DNA from: Natrarchaeobius oligotrophus
Lineage (GTDB): Archaea > Halobacteriota > Halobacteria > Halobacteriales > Natrialbaceae
Length of the DNA: 64,000 nucleotides
Direction: 5' to 3'
NCBI RefSeq assembly: GCF_003841465.1
Contig: NZ_REFZ01000001.1
Location: 372,001-436,000 of the forward strand
Both the position numbers and the translations under genes were made by a program. Numbering within the stretch: the first letter of the stretch is position 1; the number at the start of each line of letters is the position of its first letter. The notes under the pieces were generated by a model. That model made no database searches. It was not told where the DNA came from and worked only from the letters and a program-made list of their open reading frames with translations. Below are positions 53,261 to 61,116 of this stretch, piece after piece.

Positions 53261-55384
53261 ATGAGCAACGACGAGTTTCCGACGGACCGTCCGGCCGTGG
53301 TGACCTGCGGGTTGCCCTACGCCAACGGCGACCTCCACATCGGACACCTCCGCGGATACATCGGCGCGGACGCGTTCAATCGCGCGTTGAAGACGCTCGG
53401 TCAGCAGACGGCGTACGTCTGCGGTTCGGACATGCACGGCACGCCGGTCGCCGTCAACGCCGAACAGCAGGGCGTCGATCCCGCGGAGTTCGCGCTCGAC
53501 TGGCACCGCCAGTACGAGGAGACGTTCCCGCAGTTCAACGTCGAGTTCGACAACTACGGTCACACCCACGACGAGACCAACACCGAACTGACGAAAGAGA
53601 TCGTCCGGACGCTGGACGAGGAGGGCCACGTCTACGAAAAGGAGATCCAAGTCGCGTACGACCCCGAGGCCGATCAGTACCTCCCCGATCGCTACGTCGA
53701 GGGAACCTGTCCGTACTGCGGCGAGAAGGCCCGCGGCGACGAGTGCGACGAGGGCTGTCAGCGCCATCTGGAGCCCGGCGAAGTCGAGAATCCGGTGAGT
53801 TCGATCACGGGTAATCCGGCCGAGTACCGAGAGCGCGCACACAAGTTCTTCGAGGTCTCGGCGTTCGAGGAGTACCTCACCGAGTTCCTCGACGGCCTCG
53901 AGGGAACGTCGAACGCGCGCAACCAGCCCCGCCAGTGGATCGAAGACGGACTGCAGGACTGGTGTATCACCCGCGACATGGACTGGGGGATCGACTACCC
54001 CGGCGACGCGGACGACGAGACCGGAAGCGATCTCGTCCTCTACGTCTGGGTCGACGCACCCATCGAGTACATCTCCTCGACGAAGCAGTACACCGAGCGA
54101 GTGGGTGCCGACGAGTACGACTGGGAACGGGTCTGGACGGAAGAAGGCGACATCGTCCACGTCATCGGCCGCGACATCATCCAGCACCACACCATCTTCT
54201 GGCCCGCGATGCTCGAGGGTGCCGGCTACAACGCGCCGCGAGCCGTCGCGGCGACGGGTTTCATCACGATCAACGGCAAGGGGCTTTCGACCAGTCGAAA
54301 CCGGGCGATCTGGGCGAACGAGTACCTCGAGGAGGGCTTTCATCCCGACCTCCTGCGGTACTACCTGACGACGACCGGCGGCCTCCAGCAGGACGTCGAC
54401 TTCTCGTGGAACGCGTTCCAGGAGAAGGTCAACGGCGAACTCGTCGGCACCGTCGGTAACTTCTGGTACCGCTCGCTGCTGTTTGCCTACCGGAACTACG
54501 AGGGAACCCCCGAGGAAGCCGTCTCGGCGGAGGTCCGCGAGCGGATCGAAGGTGCCATCGGCGACGTCCGCGAGAGCGTCAACGAGTACGATCTGCGTGG
54601 AATCGGCCGGGCCGCCACCCGGCTCGCGCAGTTCGGCAACGAGTACATCCAGCGCAACGAGCCCTGGAAGCTCACGGACGACGACCCCGAGCGAGCCGCA
54701 CAGGTCATTCGCGACTGCGTCCAGATCGCCAAAGCCGTCGCCGTCTTGCTCGAGCCGATCACCCCCGACAAATCCCAGCGCTTGTGGGAACAGATCGGCG
54801 AGGACGGCGACGTCGCGGACGTCCACCTCGAGGACGCCCTCGAGACCCCGCCACGAAACTTCGACGAGCCGGGCGAACTCTTCGCGAAGATCGAAGACGA
54901 CCGCGTCGACGAGTTGAACGAGAAACTCGAAGAGCGGATCGCGGCCGCCACGGACGGGGACGTGGACGACGGAACCGAAAGCGACGACACCGATGCGGAC
55001 GAATCCGACGATATGACCGATTCGGAATCCGAAACGGAGACGGACGACCTCGAGCCCCTGCTCGAGGATCGCATCAGCTTCGACGACTTTCAGGAGCTCG
55101 ATATCCGCGTCGGCCGCATCGAGGCGGCCGAGGGGATCGAGGGCGCGGACGACCTCGCGCGCCTCGAGGTCGACGTCGGCTTCGAGACGCGGCAGGTGGT
55201 CGCCGGCATCAAGCAGCTACACGACCTCTCCGAACTGCCCGGCCAGAAGTGCGTCCTGCTCGTCAACATGGAGCCCGCCGAACTGTTCGGCGTCGAGAGC
55301 AACGGCATGATCCTCGCCGCCGGCGACGAAGCGGACCTGCTGACGACCCACGGCGACGCCGCGGTCGGCGAGAAGGTCCGGTAG
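53261..55384 (+). CDS. metG: methionyl-tRNA synthetase with fused tRNA-binding domain
   Basis: A class I synthetase of 707 residues that charges tRNA-Met. It shows the HIGH motif (DLHIGHLRGY), a zinc knuckle (CPYCGEKARGDECDEGC) and the KMSKS-equivalent INGKGLSTSRN. The anticodon-binding helical domain follows (about 400-560). After an acidic Asp/Glu/Ser linker (about 565-600) comes a C-terminal OB-fold tRNA-binding domain (DFQELDIRVGRIEAAEGIEG, GQKCVLLVNMEPAELFG). The start is the ATG at 53261 (MSNDEFPTDRPAVVTCGLPY); the longer open frame upstream is not conserved in character. Confidence 0.96.
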   Translation: MSNDEFPTDRPAVVTCGLPYANGDLHIGHLRGYIGADAFNRALKTLGQQTAYVCGSDMHGTPVAVNAEQQGVDPAEFALDWHRQYEETFPQFNVEFDNYGHTHDETNTELTKEIVRTLDEEGHVYEKEIQVAYDPEADQYLPDRYVEGTCPYCGEKARGDECDEGCQRHLEPGEVENPVSSITGNPAEYRERAHKFFEVSAFEEYLTEFLDGLEGTSNARNQPRQWIEDGLQDWCITRDMDWGIDYPGDADDETGSDLVLYVWVDAPIEYISSTKQYTERVGADEYDWERVWTEEGDIVHVIGRDIIQHHTIFWPAMLEGAGYNAPRAVAATGFITINGKGLSTSRNRAIWANEYLEEGFHPDLLRYYLTTTGGLQQDVDFSWNAFQEKVNGELVGTVGNFWYRSLLFAYRNYEGTPEEAVSAEVRERIEGAIGDVRESVNEYDLRGIGRAATRLAQFGNEYIQRNEPWKLTDDDPERAAQVIRDCVQIAKAVAVLLEPITPDKSQRLWEQIGEDGDVADVHLEDALETPPRNFDEPGELFAKIEDDRVDELNEKLEERIAAATDGDVDDGTESDDTDADESDDMTDSESETETDDLEPLLEDRISFDDFQELDIRVGRIEAAEGIEGADDLARLEVDVGFETRQVVAGIKQLHDLSELPGQKCVLLVNMEPAELFGVESNGMILAAGDEADLLTTHGDAAVGEKVR

Positions 55385-55506
55385 CGGACTCGTCTGAATT
55401 GCCCTTCGAAAAATTTCTCGCACCCGTTACGGCCACCGGTCTGACAGGTCGGTGTCGTTTCTGTTGTACCTGCTTCGATCGACCGCCCGACCGGTAGCGA
55501 TGCGCG

Positions 55507-55568
55507 ATCACCAACACGCATTGGCAGTGCTTATTTAATCACCAACACACATTGGTAGTACTTATTTG
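55507..55568 (+). repeat. 31-bp tandem direct repeat with TATA-like ends
   Basis: Two adjacent 31-bp units (55507-55537 and 55538-55568) match at about 27 positions. Each begins ATCACCAACAC, contains a CCAA-N6-TTGG inverted motif, and ends with CTTATTT. The pair lies in the 277-base gap after metG, with no plus-strand gene downstream. The rest of the gap shows nothing else I can name. Confidence 0.8.
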
Positions 55569-55661
55569 AAAATCGCCGTCCACGTCACACGTGAGGTCCT
55601 GATCCAGAAACTCCCCCCATTCCATCCTGGATCGCGGACCTCTCCACCACCACACCATCGG

Positions 55662-57767
55662 TCACGAGGGGATGCGAAGCAGGTTCCAGTACCACAGCAG
55701 CCAGCAGAAGCCGATCGCGCTGGCGACTACCAGCGCGTAGTGGAGCCTCGAGAGCCGACTCCAGTAGCCGTCGCGCCAGGCGACGACGGCGTACCCCGCC
55801 GACGCGACGGCACCGCCGGCGCCGAGCAGCCCCAGGACGGCGACGAGGTCGTACGCGAGCGGCGGATCGCTCAACAGCGTGTGTGGGTACAGAACCAGCA
55901 GGGCGATCACCGCGGCGACGAAGCCGAACAGACAGGCGATCGCGCCGCCGGCAATCCAGCGCGCACGCGCCGGTCCGCCGGCGGGCAGCGGGAGCGCCGG
56001 CGGCGACCGGGACGTTGCGGCGTCGGACGTCTCGGTAGCGTCGGATGGCGATCCCCGATCCGACGATTCCACTCTCGACGACGAATCGGCGTCAGGCTCC
56101 GCGACGGTACTCGAGTCGCCGCCGAACCGTCGCCACCCCCACGACAGCGGCCAGGCGGCCAGTCCGGAGAGCATTCCGAGCGTCGTCGCGCCCACGAGCC
56201 CGCCGTGGACCGCGAGCGACTCGTGACGCGCGATCCGTTCGTACGCGTGAAAGCCCGTAAAGAGGTGGGTTACCGCGCCGCCGTCGTCGCGAAACGCCAG
56301 CGTCCCGGTTCCGTCGGCCTCGTCGAAGACGAGCGGCTCCCGTTCGATCCACCGGGTCGTTCCGCCGCCGGCGTCGGTAACGAGGTAGCCGTCGTCGACC
56401 GAGACGTCGATCTGGCCGGCCTGTAGCGTCGACGACAGTCGGGCGTGTGTCGACTCGGCGATCCGCACGCCGCGGTACGTTCCGACGAGGTCGTCCGCCC
56501 GCCGTGGCGGACCGTCCGGCTCGGTCTCGAGCGACGGTTCGGCGTCGGTTCTCGGAACGAACTCCTCGAAGAACGCCTCGAGAACGTCGGCGTTCGCCGC
56601 GCCACCGGTGTTCGTGTTGTACGCGAGAAACAGCCCGAGGTCGTACTCCGGGACCAACACCAGGTAGCTGTAGAAACCGGGTACCATCCCGTCGTGGTGG
56701 AGGATCCGAACGCCGCGTCGCTCGTCCTCGAGCAGCCCGAAGGCGATGCCGGGAACCGCGTCGTGGTGGGTGAACCACCGGTCCAGCGCGGCGTCGACGG
56801 ACTCGGGCTCGAGGATCCGCCCGCCGTCGACGGCCCCGTCGCCCAGCAGGGCCCACAGGAACTGCGCGACGTCGGTCGCCGTCGCGACCGCCGCGCCCGC
56901 GGGTGCGATCTCGAGGCCGAGTTCGGGAGCCTCTTCGACCCCGCCCCCGAAGGACGTGTACCCCTTCGAGACGACGATCTCGTCTGGGGCGGGCTGCTCG
57001 AACGTGGCGGACGTCATCGACAGCGGCTCGAACAGCGACTCCTCGGCGTACGCTTCGAAGCTCGTTCCGGCGACGTCGGCGACGAGCTGTCCCGCGAGCG
57101 CGGTGCCGTAGTTCGAGTACGACGCGATCTCTCCGGGCGGTCGAACCCGCTCCGGTCGTTCTTCGTCCAGCACCTCGGCGAGCGGCCGCCGCGCTTCGGG
57201 ATCGGTGACCCAGGTTCCCCGAAACCGCTCCTCGAAGCCCGCGGTGTGGGTCGCGAGGTGGGAGACGGTGATCGGCTCGTCGTACGCGTCGGGGATCGAG
57301 ACGGACTCGAGGGGGTTCCGGACGTCCTCGCCGGGGTCGATTCGGCCGTCCTCGATCAGCTGCATCGTGGCGGCCCAGACGAGCGGCTTGGAGACCGAAC
57401 CGATCCGGAAGGCCGTCTCGCCGGCGTCGACCGTGGTTCCCTCGGCGCGGTCGGCGTCGCCGAATCCGCGCGCGAGTTCGACGCCGTCGCTTCGGACGAC
57501 GGCCATCGACGCGCCGACGACGTCGTGGTCGTCGAGCAGGTCCGGGACGGTCTCGTCGACGAACTCCTCGAGTCCCTCGAGGTCGACGTCGGAGGGCGTC
57601 GCATCGGTCGCGCTTCGCGTCTCGGGCGACGGAGCCGGTCGGCTCGTCGTCGCGTGCTCGGAGCCGGTTTCGGCGCGATCGCTCCGGGGAAGCGAGCCCG
57701 CGAGCGACGCCGCACCGAGGAGGGCCGATCCCGAGAGGATTCGTCTGCGGGGTAGTCGTCTCGACAT
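55662..57767 (-). CDS. serine beta-lactamase-like hydrolase with membrane tail
   Basis: A 701-residue exported protein. The N-terminus has twin arginines (MSRRLPRRRILSGSALLG) and a short hydrophobic stretch, a plausible Tat signal. Residues about 60-400 form a class C beta-lactamase/penicillin-binding-protein fold with the nucleophile in GSVSKP and the YSN motif in SYSNYGTALAG. About 430-520 is a beta domain. The C-terminal third holds four hydrophobic segments and a Ser/Asp-rich loop. The protein is likely an esterase or D-amino peptidase anchored at the membrane, since there is no peptidoglycan in haloarchaea. The ATG at 57767 lies next to a divergent regulator gene. Confidence 0.88.
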   Translation of the reverse strand: MSRRLPRRRILSGSALLGAASLAGSLPRSDRAETGSEHATTSRPAPSPETRSATDATPSDVDLEGLEEFVDETVPDLLDDHDVVGASMAVVRSDGVELARGFGDADRAEGTTVDAGETAFRIGSVSKPLVWAATMQLIEDGRIDPGEDVRNPLESVSIPDAYDEPITVSHLATHTAGFEERFRGTWVTDPEARRPLAEVLDEERPERVRPPGEIASYSNYGTALAGQLVADVAGTSFEAYAEESLFEPLSMTSATFEQPAPDEIVVSKGYTSFGGGVEEAPELGLEIAPAGAAVATATDVAQFLWALLGDGAVDGGRILEPESVDAALDRWFTHHDAVPGIAFGLLEDERRGVRILHHDGMVPGFYSYLVLVPEYDLGLFLAYNTNTGGAANADVLEAFFEEFVPRTDAEPSLETEPDGPPRRADDLVGTYRGVRIAESTHARLSSTLQAGQIDVSVDDGYLVTDAGGGTTRWIEREPLVFDEADGTGTLAFRDDGGAVTHLFTGFHAYERIARHESLAVHGGLVGATTLGMLSGLAAWPLSWGWRRFGGDSSTVAEPDADSSSRVESSDRGSPSDATETSDAATSRSPPALPLPAGGPARARWIAGGAIACLFGFVAAVIALLVLYPHTLLSDPPLAYDLVAVLGLLGAGGAVASAGYAVVAWRDGYWSRLSRLHYALVVASAIGFCWLLWYWNLLRIPS

Positions 57768-57813
57768 CGATGGCGTCCGTGCGTTCCAGCGGGATCGACA
57801 TATGTATTTGGAG

Positions 57814-57837
57814 CAATAGTTTACTCCCGATATCGGG
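57814..57837 (+). promoter_or_regulatory. TATA box and 12-bp palindrome before the wHTH gene
   Basis: TAGTTTACT (centred near 57821) lies about 28 bases before the ATG at 57849. CCCGATATCGGG (57826-57837) is a perfect palindrome between the box and the start. The layout is that of an autorepressor site; the divergent hydrolase promoter (ATATGTATTT region, 57800-57809) is within reach of the same protein. Confidence 0.55.
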
Positions 57838-57848
57838 CGGTGTCCTCG

Positions 57849-58766
57849 ATGACGAATCGACGCGCGGATTCGAACGGGCGGGCCGGCGCGAACGACCGAC
57901 CCGCCGACCCGTTCAAGGCGCTCGGCAACGAGACGCGTCTGGAGATCCTTCGAACGCTCTACGAGCGGATGCAGGGCGACGAGGCTCCGCTCTCGTATTC
58001 GGCGTTGCGCGATCGCGTCGGCGTCGCGGACAAGGGCAACTTCAACTATCACCTCCGCCAGCTCGACGGCCGATTCCTCGAGGACGACGGCGACGGCTAC
58101 CGGCTCACGTTCGCGGGCTTCGAGATCGCGAAAGTGATCGACGTCGACGCCTGGCGGTCCCACGAGGCGTGTGGGCCAGTGGTGCTCGAGGACGGGAGCG
58201 AACGCGGTACCGTCTGCGATTCCGACGGCGGGGACGAGTCGCTCACGGCGGTCTACGAGGACAGCGTCGTGAAGATCCGACGCGGCGACGAGACGCTGTC
58301 CGCCCACGCGGTCCGTCCCGCCGGCGCGACAGACCGGGGGATGGCGATGGACGCGCTCCTCGACGTGGCGTCGACCCTCTGGCAGCACACGATCGAGTCC
58401 ATCCTCGAGGGGATCTGTCCGTACTGTCACGCGACGGTCGAGCGCCGGCTCGCGATCGACGAGTCGTCCGCGTGGGTCCATTCGTTTCGCGCGACGTGCA
58501 CGACGTGTGGTCCGCTGGGCGGTTCGCACGTCGCCATCGCCGCGGTCGTTCATCCGGCGGTGATCTCGTTCTGCTGGGAGCGCGGCGTCGACGTCACGAC
58601 GCGACCGCACTGGGAGCTGCCGTTCGTCGACGACGCCGCGGTGACGGTCGCCAGCGAGGAGCCGACACGACTGCGAGTCGACGTGGAACTCGAGGGCGAC
58701 CGACTCGAAGTACTGCTCGACGAGACGGTTTCCGTCGTCGGGACGAACCGCCGTGAAAAGCGGTGA
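57849..58766 (+). CDS. ArsR-type winged-helix regulator, paralogue of 3716-4720
   Basis: A 305-residue regulator with an N-terminal winged helix (about 22-95: FKALGNETRLEILRTLYERM, ADKGNFNYHLRQLDGRFLED). A helical middle follows, then a C-terminal domain with two Cys pairs (CPYCHATVERR and CTTCGPLGG) followed by VAIAAVVHPAVISFCWERGV. The overall plan matches the regulator at 3716-4720, but without the 12-residue duplication. The ATG at 57849 is supported by a TATA box 28 bases upstream. It is divergent from the serine hydrolase gene, its likely target together with itself (inference). Confidence 0.85.
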   Translation: MTNRRADSNGRAGANDRPADPFKALGNETRLEILRTLYERMQGDEAPLSYSALRDRVGVADKGNFNYHLRQLDGRFLEDDGDGYRLTFAGFEIAKVIDVDAWRSHEACGPVVLEDGSERGTVCDSDGGDESLTAVYEDSVVKIRRGDETLSAHAVRPAGATDRGMAMDALLDVASTLWQHTIESILEGICPYCHATVERRLAIDESSAWVHSFRATCTTCGPLGGSHVAIAAVVHPAVISFCWERGVDVTTRPHWELPFVDDAAVTVASEEPTRLRVDVELEGDRLEVLLDETVSVVGTNRREKR

Positions 58767-58890
58767 TCACGACGTCCGAGCGACGGTCGGTGCTCGAGAC
58801 GTCAGGCGCGGGCGTCGGTCCGGACGCTCGAGCGGCGACCGCGAGCGACCGGTTTCCGACCGACGTCGTCTCCGGCGGGAGACGCTTCGC

Positions 58891-59178
58891 TCAGATCTCG
58901 TCGACCAGTTGCGCGAAGTCGTCGGTGTCGACCACCGACATCGTCTGGGCGTCGAGCCCGTGGCGGTGCAGCGTCAGCGCCGACTTGAACGCTCCGTCCC
59001 GGTCTCCCGCCTCGAAGATGATGAGAAAGTCGTGGTGGCCGAGGACGGCGTAGGAGTCGATCAGTTCGGCGTCGTGGTCCTCGAATTCGGTTCTGATCTC
59101 ACCCCAGATCGACGCCAGCTCCTGGGTGTTCTGGACGTCTCGTCCCTCGAGTTCGACGAGCGACGCGTACGTGGGCAT
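58891..59178 (-). CDS. GYD-domain protein
   Basis: A 95-residue protein of the GYD family (ferredoxin-like dimeric alpha/beta barrel group). It includes [20 protein letters not shown], an alpha helix, then [20 protein letters not shown], the usual GxxD/YDxxxI-type strand. The role is unknown; some family members bind small ligands or act as stress proteins. The ATG at 59178 is divergent from the truncated pyk copy at 59345. A fragment of a second GYD gene lies at 59457-59555. Confidence 0.85.
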   Translation of the reverse strand: MPTYASLVELEGRDVQNTQELASIWGEIRTEFEDHDAELIDSYAVLGHHDFLIIFEAGDRDGAFKSALTLHRHGLDAQTMSVVDTDDFAQLVDEI

Positions 59179-59184
59179 GGGCTC

Positions 59185-59465
59185 GCTACGACGGGCCGAC
59201 GGAAAACGATTGACGTGGCAACGGACGGGTCCCGGCGCTCGCGGTTGGCCGACGCCTCGGACGCGCTCGACCACCGGTAAAAATTCGTACTCGATTTCGA
59301 GTAAGTCCTGTACCTTTTTGCCCGTGCTCGCGCTACCCCGAGCCATGAGAAAGGCGAAAATCGTCTGTACCCTCGGGCCGGCCTCGAGCGATCGGGACGC
59401 GATCCGGGAGCTGGCCGAGGCCGGGATGTCCGTCGCTCGGTTGAACGCGAGCCATGGAAGTCGTG
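59185..59465 (+). repeat. direct repeat A: duplicated pyk promoter and 5' end
   Basis: These 281 bases match 61933-62214 with roughly ten differences and one single-base indel. They include the pyk upstream region and its first 40 codons. The two copies are in the same orientation, 2.75 kb apart. Confidence 0.95.
59345..59465 (+). pseudogene. pyk: truncated pyruvate kinase 5' copy
   Basis: The first 40 codons of pyruvate kinase ([20 protein letters not shown] through NASHGSR) are intact and preceded by the same promoter-like sequence as the complete gene at 62094. After GTCGTG at 59465 the sequence switches to an unrelated GYD-gene fragment and the frame only continues for about 38 more non-homologous codons. 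It cannot be functional but could still be transcribed. Confidence 0.9.
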
Positions 59466-59555
59466 TTCGCCGAGAAGCGCGTACGAATCCACGAGTTCGG
59501 CCTCGTGTTCCTCGAACTCCGTCTGTATCTCGCCCCAGATCGAGACAAGTTCCTG
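59457..59555 (-). pseudogene. fragment of a second GYD-domain gene
   Basis: Read on the minus strand, 33 codons encode [20 protein letters not shown] then [13 protein letters not shown]. This corresponds to residues 19-51 of the intact GYD protein at 58891-59178, with about seven substitutions. The 5' part is cut 6 bases from the IS end and the 3' part is replaced by the pyk copy. The joint to pyk lies in GAAGTCGTG (59457-59465), present in pyk and nearly so in GYD genes. Confidence 0.85.
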
Positions 59556-59561
59556 CTACTT

Positions 59562-59580
59562 TGTTGAATAGCAGCTGAAT
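59562..59580 (+). repeat. left terminal inverted repeat of the IS
   Basis: TGTTGAATAGCAGCTGAAT; it pairs with 60462-60480 at 16 of 19 positions. Confidence 0.8.
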
Positions 59581-59585
59581 GGTAG

Positions 59586-60410
59586 TTAGAGTGGCTCACA
59601 GAGCGTTTCGATGTTGATGATGGCGAACATAAGGACGATCTCAGGGAACTGTCGATACCAGCCCAGCGCTCGCACGGCGTCGCCGAGCGAGCGCTTCGTA
59701 GTCGAGTAGGAAGTTTCGGCCATCCAGCGCTGAGAGTAGTCTTTTCCCCGAATAAGCGCGTTATGACCTACCGTAAGCGGTCTCGATCCGCGTTGTAAGA
59801 TGAGCGGATCGACACCGAGGGCGTAGAACTCGTATTTCGTGATCCAGTTGTGGAAGGCTTTGTCCGCCGCTACAGACAGCAGGTCGTCCGCGTTTCGGCG
59901 GACGACCTGCGGCCCGGTCTTGGTATCGTGTTTCCACCGGGCTGAGATATGGACGTCAAGAACAGCGAGCGACTCTCTATCGGTTAATGTCGTCACTTTC
60001 AGTGTCTGTACGTTACTTCCAGACCGTTGGCGATAGTACGACGAAGCGGCGCGTCGGTCGAAGAACGTACTGTCAAGCGTTACATGGCCAGACTGCGAGT
60101 GTTGCTACGCTGAAACGCGCAGCAACGCCCGCCACACTCACATTTTCAGCCGATCAAACGACTTGTAGATCGTGTTGTAGTCCGGCAACTCGTCCCGTTC
60201 AAGGCCAAGTACGTCACGAATCTCAGCCATATACTTCAGCCGGTTCGGCGTTTCACGGTAGCTGTGACTCTCTTCGAGCCGAAAACAGTGCAGAACGACG
60301 TGCACCCAGCGGGCGAACCCGCCGCTGGCGGGCTCGCCCGCGTGCTTCCTCAACGCTTGTTTGACTAGGTCCCGACACTGCTCAACGAAGTCGAGGAGAT
60401 CGATTTCCAT
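59586..60410 (-). pseudogene. IS5-family transposase with two nonsense mutations
   Basis: One continuous frame of 274 codons from the ATG at 60410 (MEIDLLDFVEQCRDLVKQAL) to the stop at 59586. It is broken only by TGA at 60138-60140 (after FDRLKM, before VWRALLRVSA) and TAG at 60105-60107 (before QHSQSGHVTLDSTFFD). Both are one base from sense codons (TGG and CAG). Catalytic parts are otherwise recognisable: DSTFFD for the first Asp, LSVAADKAFHNW for the second, and MAETSYSTTKRSLGDAVRA for the Glu. The frame is preserved, so inactivation appears fairly recent. Confidence 0.88.
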
Positions 60411-60461
60411 GGACAGAGTCGAATTCCTCGACTTCACCCTTCTAACCCGCGATATCGGCTG

Positions 60462-60480
60462 ATTCAATCGCTATTCAACA
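60462..60480 (-). repeat. right terminal inverted repeat of the IS
   Basis: The complement reads TGTTGAATAGCGATTGAAT and matches the left end except for three bases. Confidence 0.8.
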
Positions 60481-60517
60481 GAGCACTTGAACAGGTACCG
60501 TGTCAAGTAGTACCGGT

Positions 60518-60874
60518 TCACGGGCTACCGTCCGATCGAAGCGCGGCGATCCGTTTGCCGGTGGGCGTCGGTCCACCGTCTCCATATTTTTTGAACAGGA
60601 TCGTCTCCACGCAGATCCACATCAGAGTGCCGATGATGCCCACAAACGCGAACGATGGTGCGATATCGGTCCCGGTCACCAATAGGGCAAGCATCACGGT
60701 CCCAACGCCGACGGTTACGATCCACCCCGCCATGACGACCATCCCTAAAGCCGTCCTCGAGACCGCAGCCGGAGCTTTACTGACATCGAAGAGTCCGATG
60801 GTGCCCACGATCACCATCGCGACAGCGAACGGTAACGTGACGGCGAACCCAGAACTGATGGCATTCCAAACCAT
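60518..60874 (-). CDS. small three-helix membrane protein in the insert (candidate immunity protein)
   Basis: A 118-residue protein with three hydrophobic segments (about residues 8-28, 41-67 and 72-94) and a polar basic tail ending GKRIAALRSDGSP. No family is recognised. A TATA-like ATAAATAT at about 60921-60930 on this strand predicts transcription from about 60900, which favours the ATG at 60874 (MVWNAISSGF) over the GTG at 60913. It is divergent from the exported protein gene at 61117 and shares its A+T-rich intergenic region. Size, membrane topology and position suit an immunity or transport partner of that protein, which is inference only. Confidence 0.65.
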   Translation of the reverse strand: MVWNAISSGFAVTLPFAVAMVIVGTIGLFDVSKAPAAVSRTALGMVVMAGWIVTVGVGTVMLALLVTGTDIAPSFAFVGIIGTLMWICVETILFKKYGDGGPTPTGKRIAALRSDGSP

Positions 60875-61116
60875 GTAGTTGGGTTTGTCAATGGGAAAAA
60901 TAAGCGTTTGCACCGTCCGATATTTATGAAGATGGTGCTATTGGTGTTAAATAATTGATATAGAGATCGTAGTTTCGGCCGTATCGTTTCGTTAGCCATA
61001 GTATATTGACATGGAACACAAGTATACACGATATAATGTAATTTGTCCACGATAACATTGACATAATTGGACTAAACGAAAAGGTTATATTTATGCTTAT
61101 AAATGTATGATTTGCA
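60875..61116. other. A+T-rich divergent intergenic region of the insert
   Basis: These 242 bases are the most A+T-rich stretch of the window and contrast sharply with the flanks. They contain candidate TATA boxes for both directions (about 60921-60930 and 61085-61104) and several short inverted motifs. No open frame in it looks like a gene. Confidence 0.6.
61085..61104 (+). promoter_or_regulatory. TATA-like boxes before the exported protein gene
   Basis: TTATATTTA (61085-61093) is centred 28 bases before the ATG at 61117, fitting a leaderless mRNA. A second box CTTATAAAT (61096-61104) is too close to the start to serve the same codon. Confidence 0.6.

Larger units (their letters stand above)
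59562..60480 (-). mobile_element. decayed IS5-type (ISH) insertion sequence
   Basis: An element of about 919 bp with imperfect terminal inverted repeats and a single transposase reading frame that fills most of it. The left end reads TGTTGAATAGCAGCTGAAT (59562-59580), and the complement of the right end (60462-60480) matches 16 of 19 bases. I see no convincing target-site duplication. The transposase is interrupted by two in-frame stops, so the copy is dead unless served in trans. Confidence 0.85.

Noticed and set aside
55566-56426. Plus-strand 286-codon frame starting just after the 31-bp repeats
   Set aside because: Although promoter-like sequence precedes it, the frame is antisense to the serine hydrolase and its product is Arg/Pro-rich without any motif.
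59345-59578. A second functional pyruvate kinase gene
   Set aside because: Only the first 40 codons match; the rest is a rearranged GYD fragment and the frame soon ends.
60811-61050. 79-codon minus-strand frame in the A+T-rich gap
   Set aside because: It overlaps the promoter region and the start of the small membrane protein, has no motif, and lacks a plausible promoter of its own.
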